Assembly: GCF_023824195.1 (NCBI RefSeq)
Contig: NZ_CP085442.1
Coordinates: forward strand, 310,001-374,000
Length of the DNA stretch: 64,000 nt
Source: Priestia megaterium
Lineage (GTDB): Bacteria; Bacillota; Bacilli; Bacillales; Bacillaceae_H
Direction of reading: 5' to 3'
Positions 24,046 to 34,243 of this stretch are shown piece after piece. Numbering within the stretch: position 1 is the first letter of the stretch; each line of letters begins with the position of its first letter. Below the pieces are notes generated by a model. The model did not search any database. It was not told the origin of the DNA and saw only the letters and a list, made by a program, of their open reading frames with translations. A program made the position numbers and the translations under genes.

Positions 24046-27000
24046 ATGAATATGCTTTGGGTAGTTAGTGGGCAAACGTATCAGCAGCTGCCTGTAGATT
24101 TTAAAACCTTTCGCCAAGCAACGGTTGGAAACACTCAGCATCAAACTTTTACGTTTTCCTATCCGTTTGAGAAAGGGCAAATGACGCTGTCATCTGAAAA
24201 GAACGGCCGGCTCTTAATTTCCTACGGAGAAGAAAGGATAGCAGAGCTATCTGTTTCTGAGTCGTTTGTATGGCGAGAACAAGGACATGCTTTAACCTTT
24301 GTCCTTACAGAGACGGCTGTTAAAGAAGCTGTCTATTATATTGATTACGGATCAGAAGTTTCGTTTTCCACAAGTGATGAAGCAGCTGATGTGTATCAGC
24401 AGAAACAAAAGTGTGTAGTAGAGCCAAAAGAAGGATTTTACTTATCAAAGATAAACGGGAAGTGGAAGGTCTTTTATAACCAAGAACCGCTTTATCTTAA
24501 CGGACACCGACTAGAAGAGAATACGAACCTTCAGCCCGGAGATCTTATTTTATGGTCTTCTATGACGATTCAATTGATCGAAAAAGATTTGCTGAAGATT
24601 CAAAGCTACTACGATTATGCATCTAAGCTTCCAGCTACGGCACAGCCTATTTCTGAAATGAAAAAGAAGTACCCGGTTTATAGACGGACACCGCGCATGA
24701 TATATGATTTGCCTAATGATAAGGTAAGCTTGTCCTTTCCGTCTCAGGACAATGATGAAAATAACCGAAGCTTATGGCTTACTATTTTACCGCCATTAGT
24801 CATGCTTTTAGTCATGGGTACGGTCTCGATTATTCAGCCTAGGGGAATTTTTATTATTATATCTGTCATGATGTTTACGACTACGCTGATTGTATCTACC
24901 GTTCAATACTTCAAAGATAAAAAACAGCGCAAGAAGCGGCAGGAGCGTCGTCGTCGAATTTATACAAAGTATTTAGAAAACAAGCGCGAGGAATTACAAG
25001 AACTAGTATCAGTTCAACGAGATGTATTATCTTATCATTTTCCGACGTTTGAACGAATGAAATATTTAACAGAACAGATTTCTGATCGAATTTGGGAACG
25101 AACTGTAGAAAGCAGTGATTTTTTACAGGTGCGCCTTGGAACAGGAACAGTTCCGGGAAGCTACCAAATTTCTTTGAATAGCGGAGATATGGCTAATCGA
25201 GAAATTGATGATTTGCTTGAGCAGTCTCAGCACATGGAAAAGGTCTATCGAGAAGTGAAAAATGCCCCTGTTACCGCTCATTTAGGTTTAGGCTCTATCG
25301 GTCTGGTAGGAAAGATGAAAACGGTGAAGAATGAACTGCATCAGCTTGTAGGACAGCTGGCATTTTCCCACAGTTATCATGACCTAAGATTCGTATTCAT
25401 TTTTGATGAAGAAGAATATAAAGAGTGGGAATGGATGAAATGGCTTCCTCATTTTCAGCTTCCGCATTCTTTTGCGAAAGGTTTCATCTATAATGAACAA
25501 ACGAGAGATCAGCTTTTATCTTCTATTTATGAAATGCTGAGAGAACGCGATTTAGATGAAGCAAAAGGAGAAGGGGTTTTCTTGCCTCACTTTGTTTTTA
25601 TTATTACGAATCAGCAGTTAATTGCAGATCACGTTATCTTAGAGTATTTAGAAGGATATCACCCTCACCTTGGGTTCTCTGCGATATTTGCGGCAGAGAC
25701 AAAGGAAAGCTTAACGGAGCATGTTCATACACTCGTCCGTTATATTAACGAATCCGAGGGGGATATATTAATTCAAAAGCAAAAAGCTGTGAATATTCTA
25801 TTTCAGCTTGATAAACACACGCTTGATTATAATGAAAGATTTGCAAGGATGCTGCGAACATTGGATCACCAAGTCGGCATGACCAACTCAATTCCAAATA
25901 GCGTTTCATTCTTAGAATTATTTAAAGCAAGAGAAATTGGTGAGTTGGATATCGTGCAAAGGTGGCAAAGCAATGAATCAGCTAAGTCGCTAGCAGTTCC
26001 CATTGGTTTAAAAGGAAAAGAAGATATTGTTGAACTAAATCTTCATGAAAAAGCTCACGGCCCTCATGGATTACTTGCAGGTACGACGGGGTCAGGAAAA
26101 AGTGAATTCTTACAAACGTACATTCTTTCTCTAGCGGTGAATTTCCACCCCCATGAAGTTGCGTTTTTATTGATTGACTATAAGGGCGGAGGAATGGCTC
26201 AGCCGTTTAAAAACATGCCTCATCTGCTTGGAACCATTACAAACATTGAAGGAAGTAAGAATTTTAGTACAAGAGCCCTAGCTTCTATTAAAAGTGAATT
26301 AAAACGGCGCCAGCGCTTGTTTGATAGATATGAAGTCAATCACATTAATGATTATACAGATTTATATAAGCAAGGTATGGCAGAAGAACCTCTGCCTCAT
26401 TTATTCTTAATCTCGGATGAATTTGCCGAGTTAAAAAGTGAAGAACCAGAGTTCATTCGGGAATTAGTCAGCGCGGCGCGCATTGGACGTAGTCTGGGCG
26501 TTCATTTAATTTTAGCGACGCAAAAGCCAGGCGGTGTTATTGACGATCAAATTTGGAGTAACGCGCGCTTTAAAGTAGCTTTAAAAGTCCAAGATGCCGC
26601 TGACAGTAAAGAAATTTTAAAAAATGCGGACGCTGCTTCTATTACGGTGACGGGTCGAGGCTATCTGCAGGTTGGAAATAATGAAGTGTATGAACTGTTT
26701 CAGTCAGCTTGGAGCGGCGCGCCGTACATGGAAGATACGTATGGGGCTGAAGATGAAGTCGCCATTGTCACAGATCTCGGGTTGATTCCTTTATCTGATG
26801 TATCTACTCAGCAGACGTCATCTAAACAAGCGGAAGCAGAAATTGATGTTGTGGTGCAAAAAATTGAAAAAACGCAGCAGGAACTAGCTATCAAAAAATT
26901 AAATAGTCCATGGCTGCCGCCTCTTAAAGAAAGATTGCTTCGCAGTGAGTACAAAGAGAAGCGAGACGGCGTATTCCCAATTGGCTTGATTGATGAACCG

Positions 27001-28524
27001 GAAAAGCAAAGCCAAACGGTATATAACTATCAGCTGATGGACGATGGAAACATTGGTATATTTGGTTCGTCAGGATACGGTAAATCGTTTACAGTCATGA
27101 TGTTGCTTCTTAGTCTAGCTGAAAGACAGAGCCCGGAGCAGCTTCATTATTACATTTTTGACTTTGGAAACGGCACGCTGCTGCCGCTTCGTCAGCTGCC
27201 TCATACGGCGGATTATTTCTTAATGGATCAAATGCGTAAAATTGAAAAATTCATGACGATTATCAAACAAGAAATCGCAAGGCGAAAGCAGTTATTTCAA
27301 CAGCGGGAAGTTAGCAATATCAAAATGTATAATGCTCTAAGTTCAGAAGAGCTTCCTCTAATTTTTATCACGATTGATAATTTTGATCTTGTCAAAGAAG
27401 AAATGCAAGATCTAGAAATGCAGTTCACACAGCTCGTGCGTGACGGTCAGTCTTTAGGAATTTATATGATCTTTACCGCGACGCGCGTGAATTCTATTCG
27501 TCAGTCGCTTATGAATAACTTGAAAACAAAAGTTGTTCATTATTTAATGGATCATTCAGAAGCGTATTCTATTTTAGGACGTACGCCGTATGCGCTAGAG
27601 TCTATTCCAGGCCGGGCTATTATCAAAACGGATCAACCTTATTTTGCGCAGCTGTTTTTACCTGCGGAAGGAAAAGATGATTTTGAAATCTTTGATGCAG
27701 TTAAGCTGCACATTCAACGATTAAAGAATCAATATGCTGATGCTACTGTTCCGGAGCCTGTACCAATGCTGTCATCGAAACTTGTACTTGCCGAGTTTAT
27801 GACGGACAGAAGGGTTATTCGGGAAAAAGGAGTCATTCCTCTTGGATTAGATGAAGAGTTTGTTCGACCGGTGCATATGAACTTTACGAAAAATAAGCAT
27901 TGCATCGTCATGGGGCAGACGCAAAAAGGAAAGACAAATGTAGTGAAGGTCATACTGCAAACAGCGCTTGAACAAGGCGTGAAGCAAATCGGACTATTTG
28001 ATTCGGTTGACCGCGGTTTATCAAGCTATGCAGCTGAAGAGCAAGTTGTTTACATGGAAACAAAAGAACAGATTATCGACTGGCTTGATTTAACTGAAGA
28101 ACGATTGCAGCGACGTGAAAATAAGTATTTGGAAGCAGTGCAGGAAGGAACGGTACACAGTCTTTCATTTGCCCCGATCATGCTTGTAGTAGACGGATTT
28201 GTACGATTCCAGCAAAACTTAGACAGCGTCCTGCAGGATCGTATTACAAAATTGATGAAAAATTATAGTCACCTGGGCTTTAACTTGATTGTTGCAGGGA
28301 ACAACAATGAGTTTTCAAAAGGATTTGACGCGTTAACAACAGAAGTGAAGCAAATTAGCCAAGCCGTGTTGCTGATGAAGAAAACAGAGCAAAGCTTATT
28401 TACACTTCCTTATGACCGAAAAGAAGCCGATGTTAACCCTGGCTTCGGTTATTATATTAAAAGTGGAAAAGAAACAAGAATTCAAATCCCGCTATGTGTA
28501 AGTGAAAGGAAGATCTTAACATGA
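24046..28524 (+). CDS. essC: YukBA/EssC FtsK/SpoIIIE ATPase of type VII secretion
   Basis: A 1492-residue motor protein, a single gene as in B. subtilis yukBA. Two FHA-like domains fill about 1-190, followed by two membrane segments (about 240-290) and three FtsK-type ATPase domains. Walker A motifs are GTTGSGKSEF near 680, GSSGYGKSFT near 1007 and GQTQKGKTNV near 1290. The first domain retains the acidic Walker B (LISDEFAEL); in the second the corresponding strand is IFITIDNFD. It drives export and its last domain binds substrate. It begins 12 bases after yukC behind GGGAGG and overlaps yueB by ATGA. Confidence 0.95.
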   Translation: MNMLWVVSGQTYQQLPVDFKTFRQATVGNTQHQTFTFSYPFEKGQMTLSSEKNGRLLISYGEERIAELSVSESFVWREQGHALTFVLTETAVKEAVYYIDYGSEVSFSTSDEAADVYQQKQKCVVEPKEGFYLSKINGKWKVFYNQEPLYLNGHRLEENTNLQPGDLILWSSMTIQLIEKDLLKIQSYYDYASKLPATAQPISEMKKKYPVYRRTPRMIYDLPNDKVSLSFPSQDNDENNRSLWLTILPPLVMLLVMGTVSIIQPRGIFIIISVMMFTTTLIVSTVQYFKDKKQRKKRQERRRRIYTKYLENKREELQELVSVQRDVLSYHFPTFERMKYLTEQISDRIWERTVESSDFLQVRLGTGTVPGSYQISLNSGDMANREIDDLLEQSQHMEKVYREVKNAPVTAHLGLGSIGLVGKMKTVKNELHQLVGQLAFSHSYHDLRFVFIFDEEEYKEWEWMKWLPHFQLPHSFAKGFIYNEQTRDQLLSSIYEMLRERDLDEAKGEGVFLPHFVFIITNQQLIADHVILEYLEGYHPHLGFSAIFAAETKESLTEHVHTLVRYINESEGDILIQKQKAVNILFQLDKHTLDYNERFARMLRTLDHQVGMTNSIPNSVSFLELFKAREIGELDIVQRWQSNESAKSLAVPIGLKGKEDIVELNLHEKAHGPHGLLAGTTGSGKSEFLQTYILSLAVNFHPHEVAFLLIDYKGGGMAQPFKNMPHLLGTITNIEGSKNFSTRALASIKSELKRRQRLFDRYEVNHINDYTDLYKQGMAEEPLPHLFLISDEFAELKSEEPEFIRELVSAARIGRSLGVHLILATQKPGGVIDDQIWSNARFKVALKVQDAADSKEILKNADAASITVTGRGYLQVGNNEVYELFQSAWSGAPYMEDTYGAEDEVAIVTDLGLIPLSDVSTQQTSSKQAEAEIDVVVQKIEKTQQELAIKKLNSPWLPPLKERLLRSEYKEKRDGVFPIGLIDEPEKQSQTVYNYQLMDDGNIGIFGSSGYGKSFTVMMLLLSLAERQSPEQLHYYIFDFGNGTLLPLRQLPHTADYFLMDQMRKIEKFMTIIKQEIARRKQLFQQREVSNIKMYNALSSEELPLIFITIDNFDLVKEEMQDLEMQFTQLVRDGQSLGIYMIFTATRVNSIRQSLMNNLKTKVVHYLMDHSEAYSILGRTPYALESIPGRAIIKTDQPYFAQLFLPAEGKDDFEIFDAVKLHIQRLKNQYADATVPEPVPMLSSKLVLAEFMTDRRVIREKGVIPLGLDEEFVRPVHMNFTKNKHCIVMGQTQKGKTNVVKVILQTALEQGVKQIGLFDSVDRGLSSYAAEEQVVYMETKEQIIDWLDLTEERLQRRENKYLEAVQEGTVHSLSFAPIMLVVDGFVRFQQNLDSVLQDRITKLMKNYSHLGFNLIVAGNNNEFSKGFDALTTEVKQISQAVLLMKKTEQSLFTLPYDRKEADVNPGFGYYIKSGKETRIQIPLCVSERKILT

Positions 28525-31500
28525 CCGAACAGCGTAAGTATACACTTAAAGTCATATTAGCTGTTGTTTTAATTTTGGCTCTTCCTTCTTTCTTTTTCCA
28601 GTATATTGGAGACAACCCGCTGCAAGTCACAGAAAACTCAACAAGAACGATTGCGGTTGTTAACGAAGATAATGGAGTAAAAGAAAATAGTGAAAAAGCG
28701 ATAGAATTTGGAGAAAAAGTGACTCCTCTTTTACAGGAGGGGTCGGATTATCAATGGACCGTGCTTGGACGAAGCGCAGCTACAAGCGGTTTACAGAATG
28801 GGAAATATGATGCGGTTATCTATATTCCCTCGACCTTCTCACAAAATATTTTATCGTATCAGGAAAAAAAGCCAGAAAAAGCTACTTTGGAATACAAAGT
28901 TCAAAGTCAGCTTAACGCAGTTAATAAGGAAAAAGTAGTAGGGGAATTAGAAGATGCTACTACAAAGGTTAATAATGAAATGTCCTCTTTGTACTGGAGT
29001 TATGTATCACAGGAAGTGGATAAGGTACGTGGACAGTTCGATAAAATTCTAAATAAAGAAATCGCCTTTCAAAAAACAATGGTCGCTTTTTATAAACCGA
29101 ATTCAAAAGATTTAGCGGGTGAATTAAATGATCAAAAGAAAATTCTTCAGCAAATCCAAGATAATGTAAATAAAGCAGAAAAAGGTTCTAGTGACAGACA
29201 AGGCGACGTAGAACAGGTTGAAAAGAATTTAAACAGCTTCATTGAATATGTGAATCAATATCAAACATATCAAGAAACACAGAAGCAAATGCTTGAAAAA
29301 ACGCAGGCTCAAAGCGTCGCTGCGATTCAAGAAGGGTTGTCTTCTCTTGAATCTAATCAGCCAAGATCCAAGCAAAATTTTAATGAGCAGGCCAATCAAG
29401 TATTCAGCGGATTGTCTTCCATTCAACAGCAGCTGGATGAAAATCAAAAAGCCGTTGGAGAACTTGGAGATCAACAAGCGGATAACGTCAGTGAACAAGA
29501 AAAAGCTCTGCAAGACTTGAATGGCCAAATAGTCAATTCATACAAACAGCAGTCTGAGCAAACAACGCTAAATCAAATTGAAAATAAGCTAAAGCCGCTT
29601 CGTGCGCAGCTAGAGACAGCTTCATCAAGTGATGGTGGCGGAGGCTCAACGGATCCAGGAGAAGACGACGGAACTCAGCCAGATCCAAATCAAGGCGGAG
29701 AGACGCCAGCGGATCCAGGGGAAGATAACGGAACTCAGCCAGATCCAAATCAAGGCGGAGAAACGCCCACGGATCCTGGAGAAAATGATGGAACTCAGCC
29801 AGATTCCGGTCAAGGCGAAGGAACGTCAGAACCAATTAAAGTGGATTTATCTCAGCAAACAGCAAAGCTTGATGATATATCAAAAGGGCTTGAAGACTTA
29901 GAACAGCAGCTCCAAGGAATGGTGAACGAAACACCTGAAGCGCCTGAAGCACCTGAGACATCTGAGGGAACGGAAACGCCTGAAACACCGGACACATCGG
30001 ATGCATCAGGTACATCCAATGCTGTGAAAAGTGCGCTTGAAAAAGTGGCTAATCTGAAAACACAGGTACAAGCAGTCAAAGATGAGCTGCAAAATGTAAC
30101 CGTTCAGCCGGAAGCTTCAGGAGAAAATACGGATGCGCTGAAGCAGAAAATTGCAAGTTTGGAAGCAGACGTTAAGTCTTTGACAGCACAGAAAAACAAA
30201 GCAGAGAAAGACTTAGAAGAAGCAACCAAGTCGTCGAGCAGTCAAATTGCTAAGCTTCAAGAAGAAAATGAACGATTAAAAAAAGAGAATGAAAAGTTGA
30301 AAGAAGACGGCAAAAAGCCTTCTAAAGGTAGTGTGAATGTAGACAATCTCATTACGATGATTAAAAACAAAGAAGATAAAATCTTATCTTCTCCAAACCT
30401 TTCAGCTTCTCGCAAGGAAAAGCTGAGCAATACATTCTCAGGTAAGATTAAAAGCAGCAGTGCAGAAGATATGCTAAAGTACTACGGTGATTTATCGCAG
30501 TATGATTTGACTTTAGCTCAAGTAGGAAATACAGACATACAGAACAGCGTCCTTAACAATGACTCTATTAAAGGAAGTTTGCAGCAGGCGTTAGCTGGCA
30601 CCGTCTCTTCTCAAGACGCGCGTAAGCAAATCCAACAAAACCTGTCTCTAACAAAAGAAGAGTTAGCACAGTTCCAAAGTTCAGTGCAAGATTTTGCGGA
30701 TCAATATGGACAAACAGTTGATGCTGAACAAGCATCTATTATGGAAGAGCTATCAGCTATTCAAGAAAAAGCAAATGCAATGAATCAAGAGCTTCAATCT
30801 AGCGCAGGTGAAGATCAAGCATTAGAAAAGAAAGAAGCTCCGGACGTAACGGGCTTAATGACGCTACAGCAAAGCATGGGTCAAGAGTTGAAGGGAATGA
30901 ACGAACTCATTTCATCTTTAGGTGAAAGACAAGCTAATGTTGTCACATACACAGATGAATTGCAGAAGCGTGTAAATGAAGTCCAGGATAAAGCTGACAC
31001 GCTTAACAGCAAGTGGGCCCAAAACGTGGATTCAACGAAGTTGGTTCGCGGCCAGGTATACCGTTTGTTAAATAATACATTAGTAGATGGACAGAATAAT
31101 GATTACGTTTATCATTATTTAGCGAATCCTCTTCAAGTAAGCGGTGAAGTGCCGGCTGAAAAAGTAAAAGAGGTTCCACCGGTTGTCATTCTGGTTATTA
31201 TCTTAATCAGCAGCTTACTAATTGGCTATTTCAGTCAATACTACCGACATGCACCTATGCTTGTAAAAGGTACGCTGTTTGGGTTATTGAATTTGATTGT
31301 AGGGTTAATGGTAAGTATCTTTAGCCTTAATATTTATTCGTTATCGGGAGACCGGGCAATGGAATGGTCAATCTTTACGATCGTCTTATTGCTTGCTTCA
31401 TCTACACTCGTACGTATTGCTTTCTTATTAGGAAGCTTCGCTGGATGGGTGACGACAGTAGGGTTGATTTTATTTTATATTACCCCGCTTCTTAACTTAT

Positions 31501-31694
31501 CTATGCCAAACTTTAATTACGAAGATCCAGTATCTAAAGTATATATGTCAATTCAATATGATATGCAGTCTCTGTTTGGACAGGCGCTTATTGTATTACT
31601 GGGAATGACTGCTGTTTTAAGTGTTCTGCCATCTATTATTCGTGCTTTAAAGACGACTAAAGAGGTTGAAAATGATGAAACCTATAGTGCTTAA
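28521..31694 (+). CDS. yueB: YueB/EsaA polytopic component of type VII secretion
   Basis: A 1057-residue protein: one N-terminal membrane segment (about 8-27), a very long extracellular region of coiled coil (about 190-870), and about five membrane segments in the last 170 residues, the layout of YueB/EsaA. In B. subtilis YueB is the receptor for phage SPP1. The external region holds three 20-residue acidic Pro/Gly repeats of the type DPGEDDGTQPDPNQGGETPA near 375-435, then a Glu-Thr-Pro-rich stretch (about 470-495). It overlaps essC by 4 bases and essA by about 20 bases. Confidence 0.93.
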   Translation: MTEQRKYTLKVILAVVLILALPSFFFQYIGDNPLQVTENSTRTIAVVNEDNGVKENSEKAIEFGEKVTPLLQEGSDYQWTVLGRSAATSGLQNGKYDAVIYIPSTFSQNILSYQEKKPEKATLEYKVQSQLNAVNKEKVVGELEDATTKVNNEMSSLYWSYVSQEVDKVRGQFDKILNKEIAFQKTMVAFYKPNSKDLAGELNDQKKILQQIQDNVNKAEKGSSDRQGDVEQVEKNLNSFIEYVNQYQTYQETQKQMLEKTQAQSVAAIQEGLSSLESNQPRSKQNFNEQANQVFSGLSSIQQQLDENQKAVGELGDQQADNVSEQEKALQDLNGQIVNSYKQQSEQTTLNQIENKLKPLRAQLETASSSDGGGGSTDPGEDDGTQPDPNQGGETPADPGEDNGTQPDPNQGGETPTDPGENDGTQPDSGQGEGTSEPIKVDLSQQTAKLDDISKGLEDLEQQLQGMVNETPEAPEAPETSEGTETPETPDTSDASGTSNAVKSALEKVANLKTQVQAVKDELQNVTVQPEASGENTDALKQKIASLEADVKSLTAQKNKAEKDLEEATKSSSSQIAKLQEENERLKKENEKLKEDGKKPSKGSVNVDNLITMIKNKEDKILSSPNLSASRKEKLSNTFSGKIKSSSAEDMLKYYGDLSQYDLTLAQVGNTDIQNSVLNNDSIKGSLQQALAGTVSSQDARKQIQQNLSLTKEELAQFQSSVQDFADQYGQTVDAEQASIMEELSAIQEKANAMNQELQSSAGEDQALEKKEAPDVTGLMTLQQSMGQELKGMNELISSLGERQANVVTYTDELQKRVNEVQDKADTLNSKWAQNVDSTKLVRGQVYRLLNNTLVDGQNNDYVYHYLANPLQVSGEVPAEKVKEVPPVVILVIILISSLLIGYFSQYYRHAPMLVKGTLFGLLNLIVGLMVSIFSLNIYSLSGDRAMEWSIFTIVLLLASSTLVRIAFLLGSFAGWVTTVGLILFYITPLLNLSMPNFNYEDPVSKVYMSIQYDMQSLFGQALIVLLGMTAVLSVLPSIIRALKTTKEVENDETYSA
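29651..29830 (+). repeat. Three tandem 60-bp repeats inside yueB
   Basis: Three consecutive 60-base units, in frame, encode the acidic Pro/Gly-rich repeats. The first two are closely alike and the third has diverged more. The number of units could change by slippage. Confidence 0.9.
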
Positions 31695-32169
31695 TAAGAA
31701 GATTGGAAGTATTGTTCTTATTTTTTCACTTCTTTGTTTCCCTATAGCAGCAGCGGCTGAAGCTGATGACGGAAACGTTGAAGAGATTAAACCAAATGTA
31801 TATAAGGATGATCCGATTAACTTGGACCCCGAATCTTTGCTAGAAAATAAAAAAGAAGTAGGAAATATTCCGGAGGAAATAAAGGATCTTACATTTGAAA
31901 AAGAGGAAGATGCAGAGAAAGAGAGCTTAAAAGAAAGTCTTTTTGCGAACGCATCAGCTGAAGATAATACGATTTCTGCGAAAGCAAAAGAATATAACTT
32001 GTTTTCTTCTAAAAACACTTCCTACAAGAAAGATCGAACAGAACAAACTGCTTCTGAAAAGTCATCAGACCTACAATGGTTTTATTTATTATTGATTGGT
32101 GTGGGGGTTGTTGTATTATTTGCGGTTTTAATACCGCGCATTAGCCCTCAGTCTTCTGTAAAAAAATGA
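31672..32169 (+). CDS. essA: EssA-family type VII secretion protein
   Basis: A 165-residue membrane protein with an N-terminal hydrophobic signal or anchor (IGSIVLIFSLLCFPIAAAA), an acidic extracellular middle region, and a C-terminal membrane segment (WFYLLLIGVGVVVLFAVL) ending in a short basic tail. This is the topology of EssA/YueC, an essential but poorly understood secretion component. ATG 31672 is chosen because AGAGG lies 6 bases upstream; it lies within the end of yueB. It is the last gene of the operon and is followed by a perfect terminator. Confidence 0.85.
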   Translation: MMKPIVLNKKIGSIVLIFSLLCFPIAAAAEADDGNVEEIKPNVYKDDPINLDPESLLENKKEVGNIPEEIKDLTFEKEEDAEKESLKESLFANASAEDNTISAKAKEYNLFSSKNTSYKKDRTEQTASEKSSDLQWFYLLLIGVGVVVLFAVLIPRISPQSSVKK

Positions 32170-32204
32170 AAAAACCTCGCTGTTAATCAACAGCGAGGTT
32201 TTTT
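32169..32204. terminator. Bidirectional terminator after essA
   Basis: Perfect 16-base arms AAAAAACCTCGCTGTT and complement, 4-base loop, with A and T tracts. Confidence 0.92.
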
Positions 32205-32219
32205 CGTATAGACGCAAGC

Positions 32220-32696
32220 TTATAGGCGGCGGAAGCCTTCTTCAAACAAATAATCTTCTGCTTCTTCGTAAGATAGAAATGCTGCCTCTAAATTCAAGCC
32301 AGAATAAATATTCCACAGGTCATCTTCATGAACAAGTAAAAGCGTTGCATTGTCTGGGCCGTTCCAGCGCTGTTCATTTCCATTCCCTACAATAGCTTCT
32401 TCTCTAGCTGTATCAGGAAGGGTAGACAAAGATTCAATAGAAGCTTCAATAATTGAGCGAAGCTCTTCTTCAGTATAATCACGGATATTCACAAGACCTT
32501 TGTCATTTGTTTCATATCCTTTTAAAAACCCTGCATATACAAATCCATTTCCGTTAGGATGCAGATGATGCACAACAACCGTTTTATCGTACACGCTTTC
32601 TTCATAATGAAAATTCACGCGTCCTAAAGATACATCTTTTCGATGCAGCTCTGGAAACGATGAAATAATAGCTAATTTTTCGTCAAAACTAAGCAT
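32220..32696 (-). CDS. Conserved hypothetical protein
   Basis: A 158-residue acidic soluble protein. I do not recognise the family. It has no signal peptide, membrane segment or metal motif. The central part (HHLHPNGNGFVYAGFLKGYE) looks like a beta hairpin, and the C-terminal third is rich in Glu, Leu and Tyr (LNLEAAFLSYEEAEDYL). ATG 32696 is preferred because GAGGA lies 6 bases upstream; a TTG two codons earlier has no spacing. Convergent with the type VII operon, so not part of it. Confidence 0.7.
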   Translation of the reverse strand: MLSFDEKLAIISSFPELHRKDVSLGRVNFHYEESVYDKTVVVHHLHPNGNGFVYAGFLKGYETNDKGLVNIRDYTEEELRSIIEASIESLSTLPDTAREEAIVGNGNEQRWNGPDNATLLLVHEDDLWNIYSGLNLEAAFLSYEEAEDYLFEEGFRRL

Positions 32697-32983
32697 AGAC
32701 AATCCTCATTTCTATTTAAATCATTTCATTTTCTGAAATGGTATAAGCTCTTTTACGATTCGGTTGATTATACCATATATAAAGAAAGACACATAATGCT
32801 TTTTCCAATGTAGACTTTTAAAAATATAACCCTTCGCATAAAGTGGCCGTCACTGTAAAGAAGAATACAGCTTTTTCACTATAAAACTTAACAAAAAAGA
32901 GGCAGGGAATTCACAGTGAAAAAATAATATAAAGAGGTGGAAGAAAACTAGTTTTCAAACTTATCATAAGGAGGAATAAAAAA

Positions 32984-34138
32984 GTGAAATTATACGCTCT
33001 GTGTAAAAAAACATGGGCAATGTCCCTGCTTGTTTTTGCTCTTTTAGTGAGCTTAACTCCTGTTAGTCAAGCAGCCGCATTTTTATCTGTTGCACAAGCT
33101 CTTGAGAATCAAAACAACAGTGTACAAACGGTTAAAGGATATGTAGTAGGTCAACCTACAGGCACATCTACAGTTATTACGAGCAATTACCCAAACGATT
33201 ATGCATTTGCTCTTGCTGACAGTTCAAATGAAACCAATACAGACAAGATGGTGTACGTTCAAATTCCTTCAAATTTGCGAAGTACATTTGGACTTCAAAG
33301 TCACTCGGAGTTAAAAGGGAAAAGTCTTACTGTTACGGGCACACTCACTCCTTATTTTTCACACCCAGGAATAAAATCAGTTACTTCTATCAGTAAAGAA
33401 ACAGGAGGAACTGATCCGACTCCAGATCCCACAGAGCCAACCGTTCCAGTAGAAGACTATTATCGTACCGCAGCTGGAAAAACAGGAAACAGCTTAAAGG
33501 CAGAGCTTCATAACATTATTGATCATCACACAGAAGTGTCGTATTCAGCCGTATGGGAAGCTTTAAAGAAAATGGATGAAGATCCAGCTAACGCAAATAA
33601 CGTTATTTTGCTCTACACGGGGCGTTCACAGGCTAAGAGTACAAATGGAGGCGGAGTGGACGATTGGAATCGTGAGCACGTTTGGGCAAAGTCTCACGGG
33701 GATTTTGGAACAGCTATGGGACCTGGAACAGATCTTCATCACTTACGTCCAACCGATGTGTCTGTAAACAGTACGAGAGGAAACTTAGATTTTGATAACG
33801 GAGGGACGGAACATAGCGAAGCACTCGGAAATTATTTTGACAGTGATTCATGGGAACCTCGAGATGAAGTAAAAGGCGACGTGGCTCGTATGTTGTTTTA
33901 TATGGCCGTGCGCTATGAAGGCGATGTAAGTGATGAGCCTGACTTAGAACTTAATAACACAGTGAATAATGGCACTGCTCCTTATCACGGGAAATTATCT
34001 GTGCTTCTTCAATGGAACGCCAAAGACCCAGTAGATGATCGAGAACGACGTAGAAATGACATTATTTATTCAGACTATCAGCATAACCGCAATCCGTTTA
34101 TTGACCATCCTGAATGGGTGAATGAGATTTGGAACTAA
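32984..34138 (+). CDS. Secreted endonuclease I family nuclease
   Basis: A 384-residue exported nuclease. The signal peptide ends near residue 30 (LTPVSQAAA). A small OB-fold-like domain follows (about 35-135), then a Pro/Asp/Thr linker, then the endonuclease I domain. The catalytic region is clear: DDWNREHVWAKSHGDF with the active His, and DLHHLRPTDVSVNSTRGN. Related Bacillus enzymes (Bsn, YurI) digest DNA and RNA outside the cell for nutrient use. GTG 32984 follows AAGGAGG. A weak terminator separates it from the beta-amylase gene, which is also secreted. Confidence 0.9.
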   Translation: MKLYALCKKTWAMSLLVFALLVSLTPVSQAAAFLSVAQALENQNNSVQTVKGYVVGQPTGTSTVITSNYPNDYAFALADSSNETNTDKMVYVQIPSNLRSTFGLQSHSELKGKSLTVTGTLTPYFSHPGIKSVTSISKETGGTDPTPDPTEPTVPVEDYYRTAAGKTGNSLKAELHNIIDHHTEVSYSAVWEALKKMDEDPANANNVILLYTGRSQAKSTNGGGVDDWNREHVWAKSHGDFGTAMGPGTDLHHLRPTDVSVNSTRGNLDFDNGGTEHSEALGNYFDSDSWEPRDEVKGDVARMLFYMAVRYEGDVSDEPDLELNNTVNNGTAPYHGKLSVLLQWNAKDPVDDRERRRNDIIYSDYQHNRNPFIDHPEWVNEIWN

Positions 34139-34140
34139 TG

Positions 34141-34172
34141 AAGAAGGCGTCCTTGCAGGGCGTCTTTTTTTT
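34141..34172 (+). terminator. Terminator after the endonuclease gene
   Basis: AAGGCGTCC-5 bases-GGGCGTCTT stem with two G-T wobbles, then eight T. Confidence 0.7.
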
Positions 34173-34243
34173 ATAAAAGAAAAAGGAAAAAACCAAAATC
34201 CGCCGAATACCTATAGGTGATTTTGAAAAAATGGAGGGAAGAT

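Noticed and set aside
23806..24180. Minus-strand Leu/Phe-rich frame
   Set aside because: It is the antisense of the Glu/Lys/Gln-rich tail of yukC, which produces a Leu/Phe-rich shadow.
29651..29830. CRISPR-like regular spacing
   Set aside because: Units are contiguous, in frame and encode a peptide repeat in yueB; there are no spacers and no cas genes.
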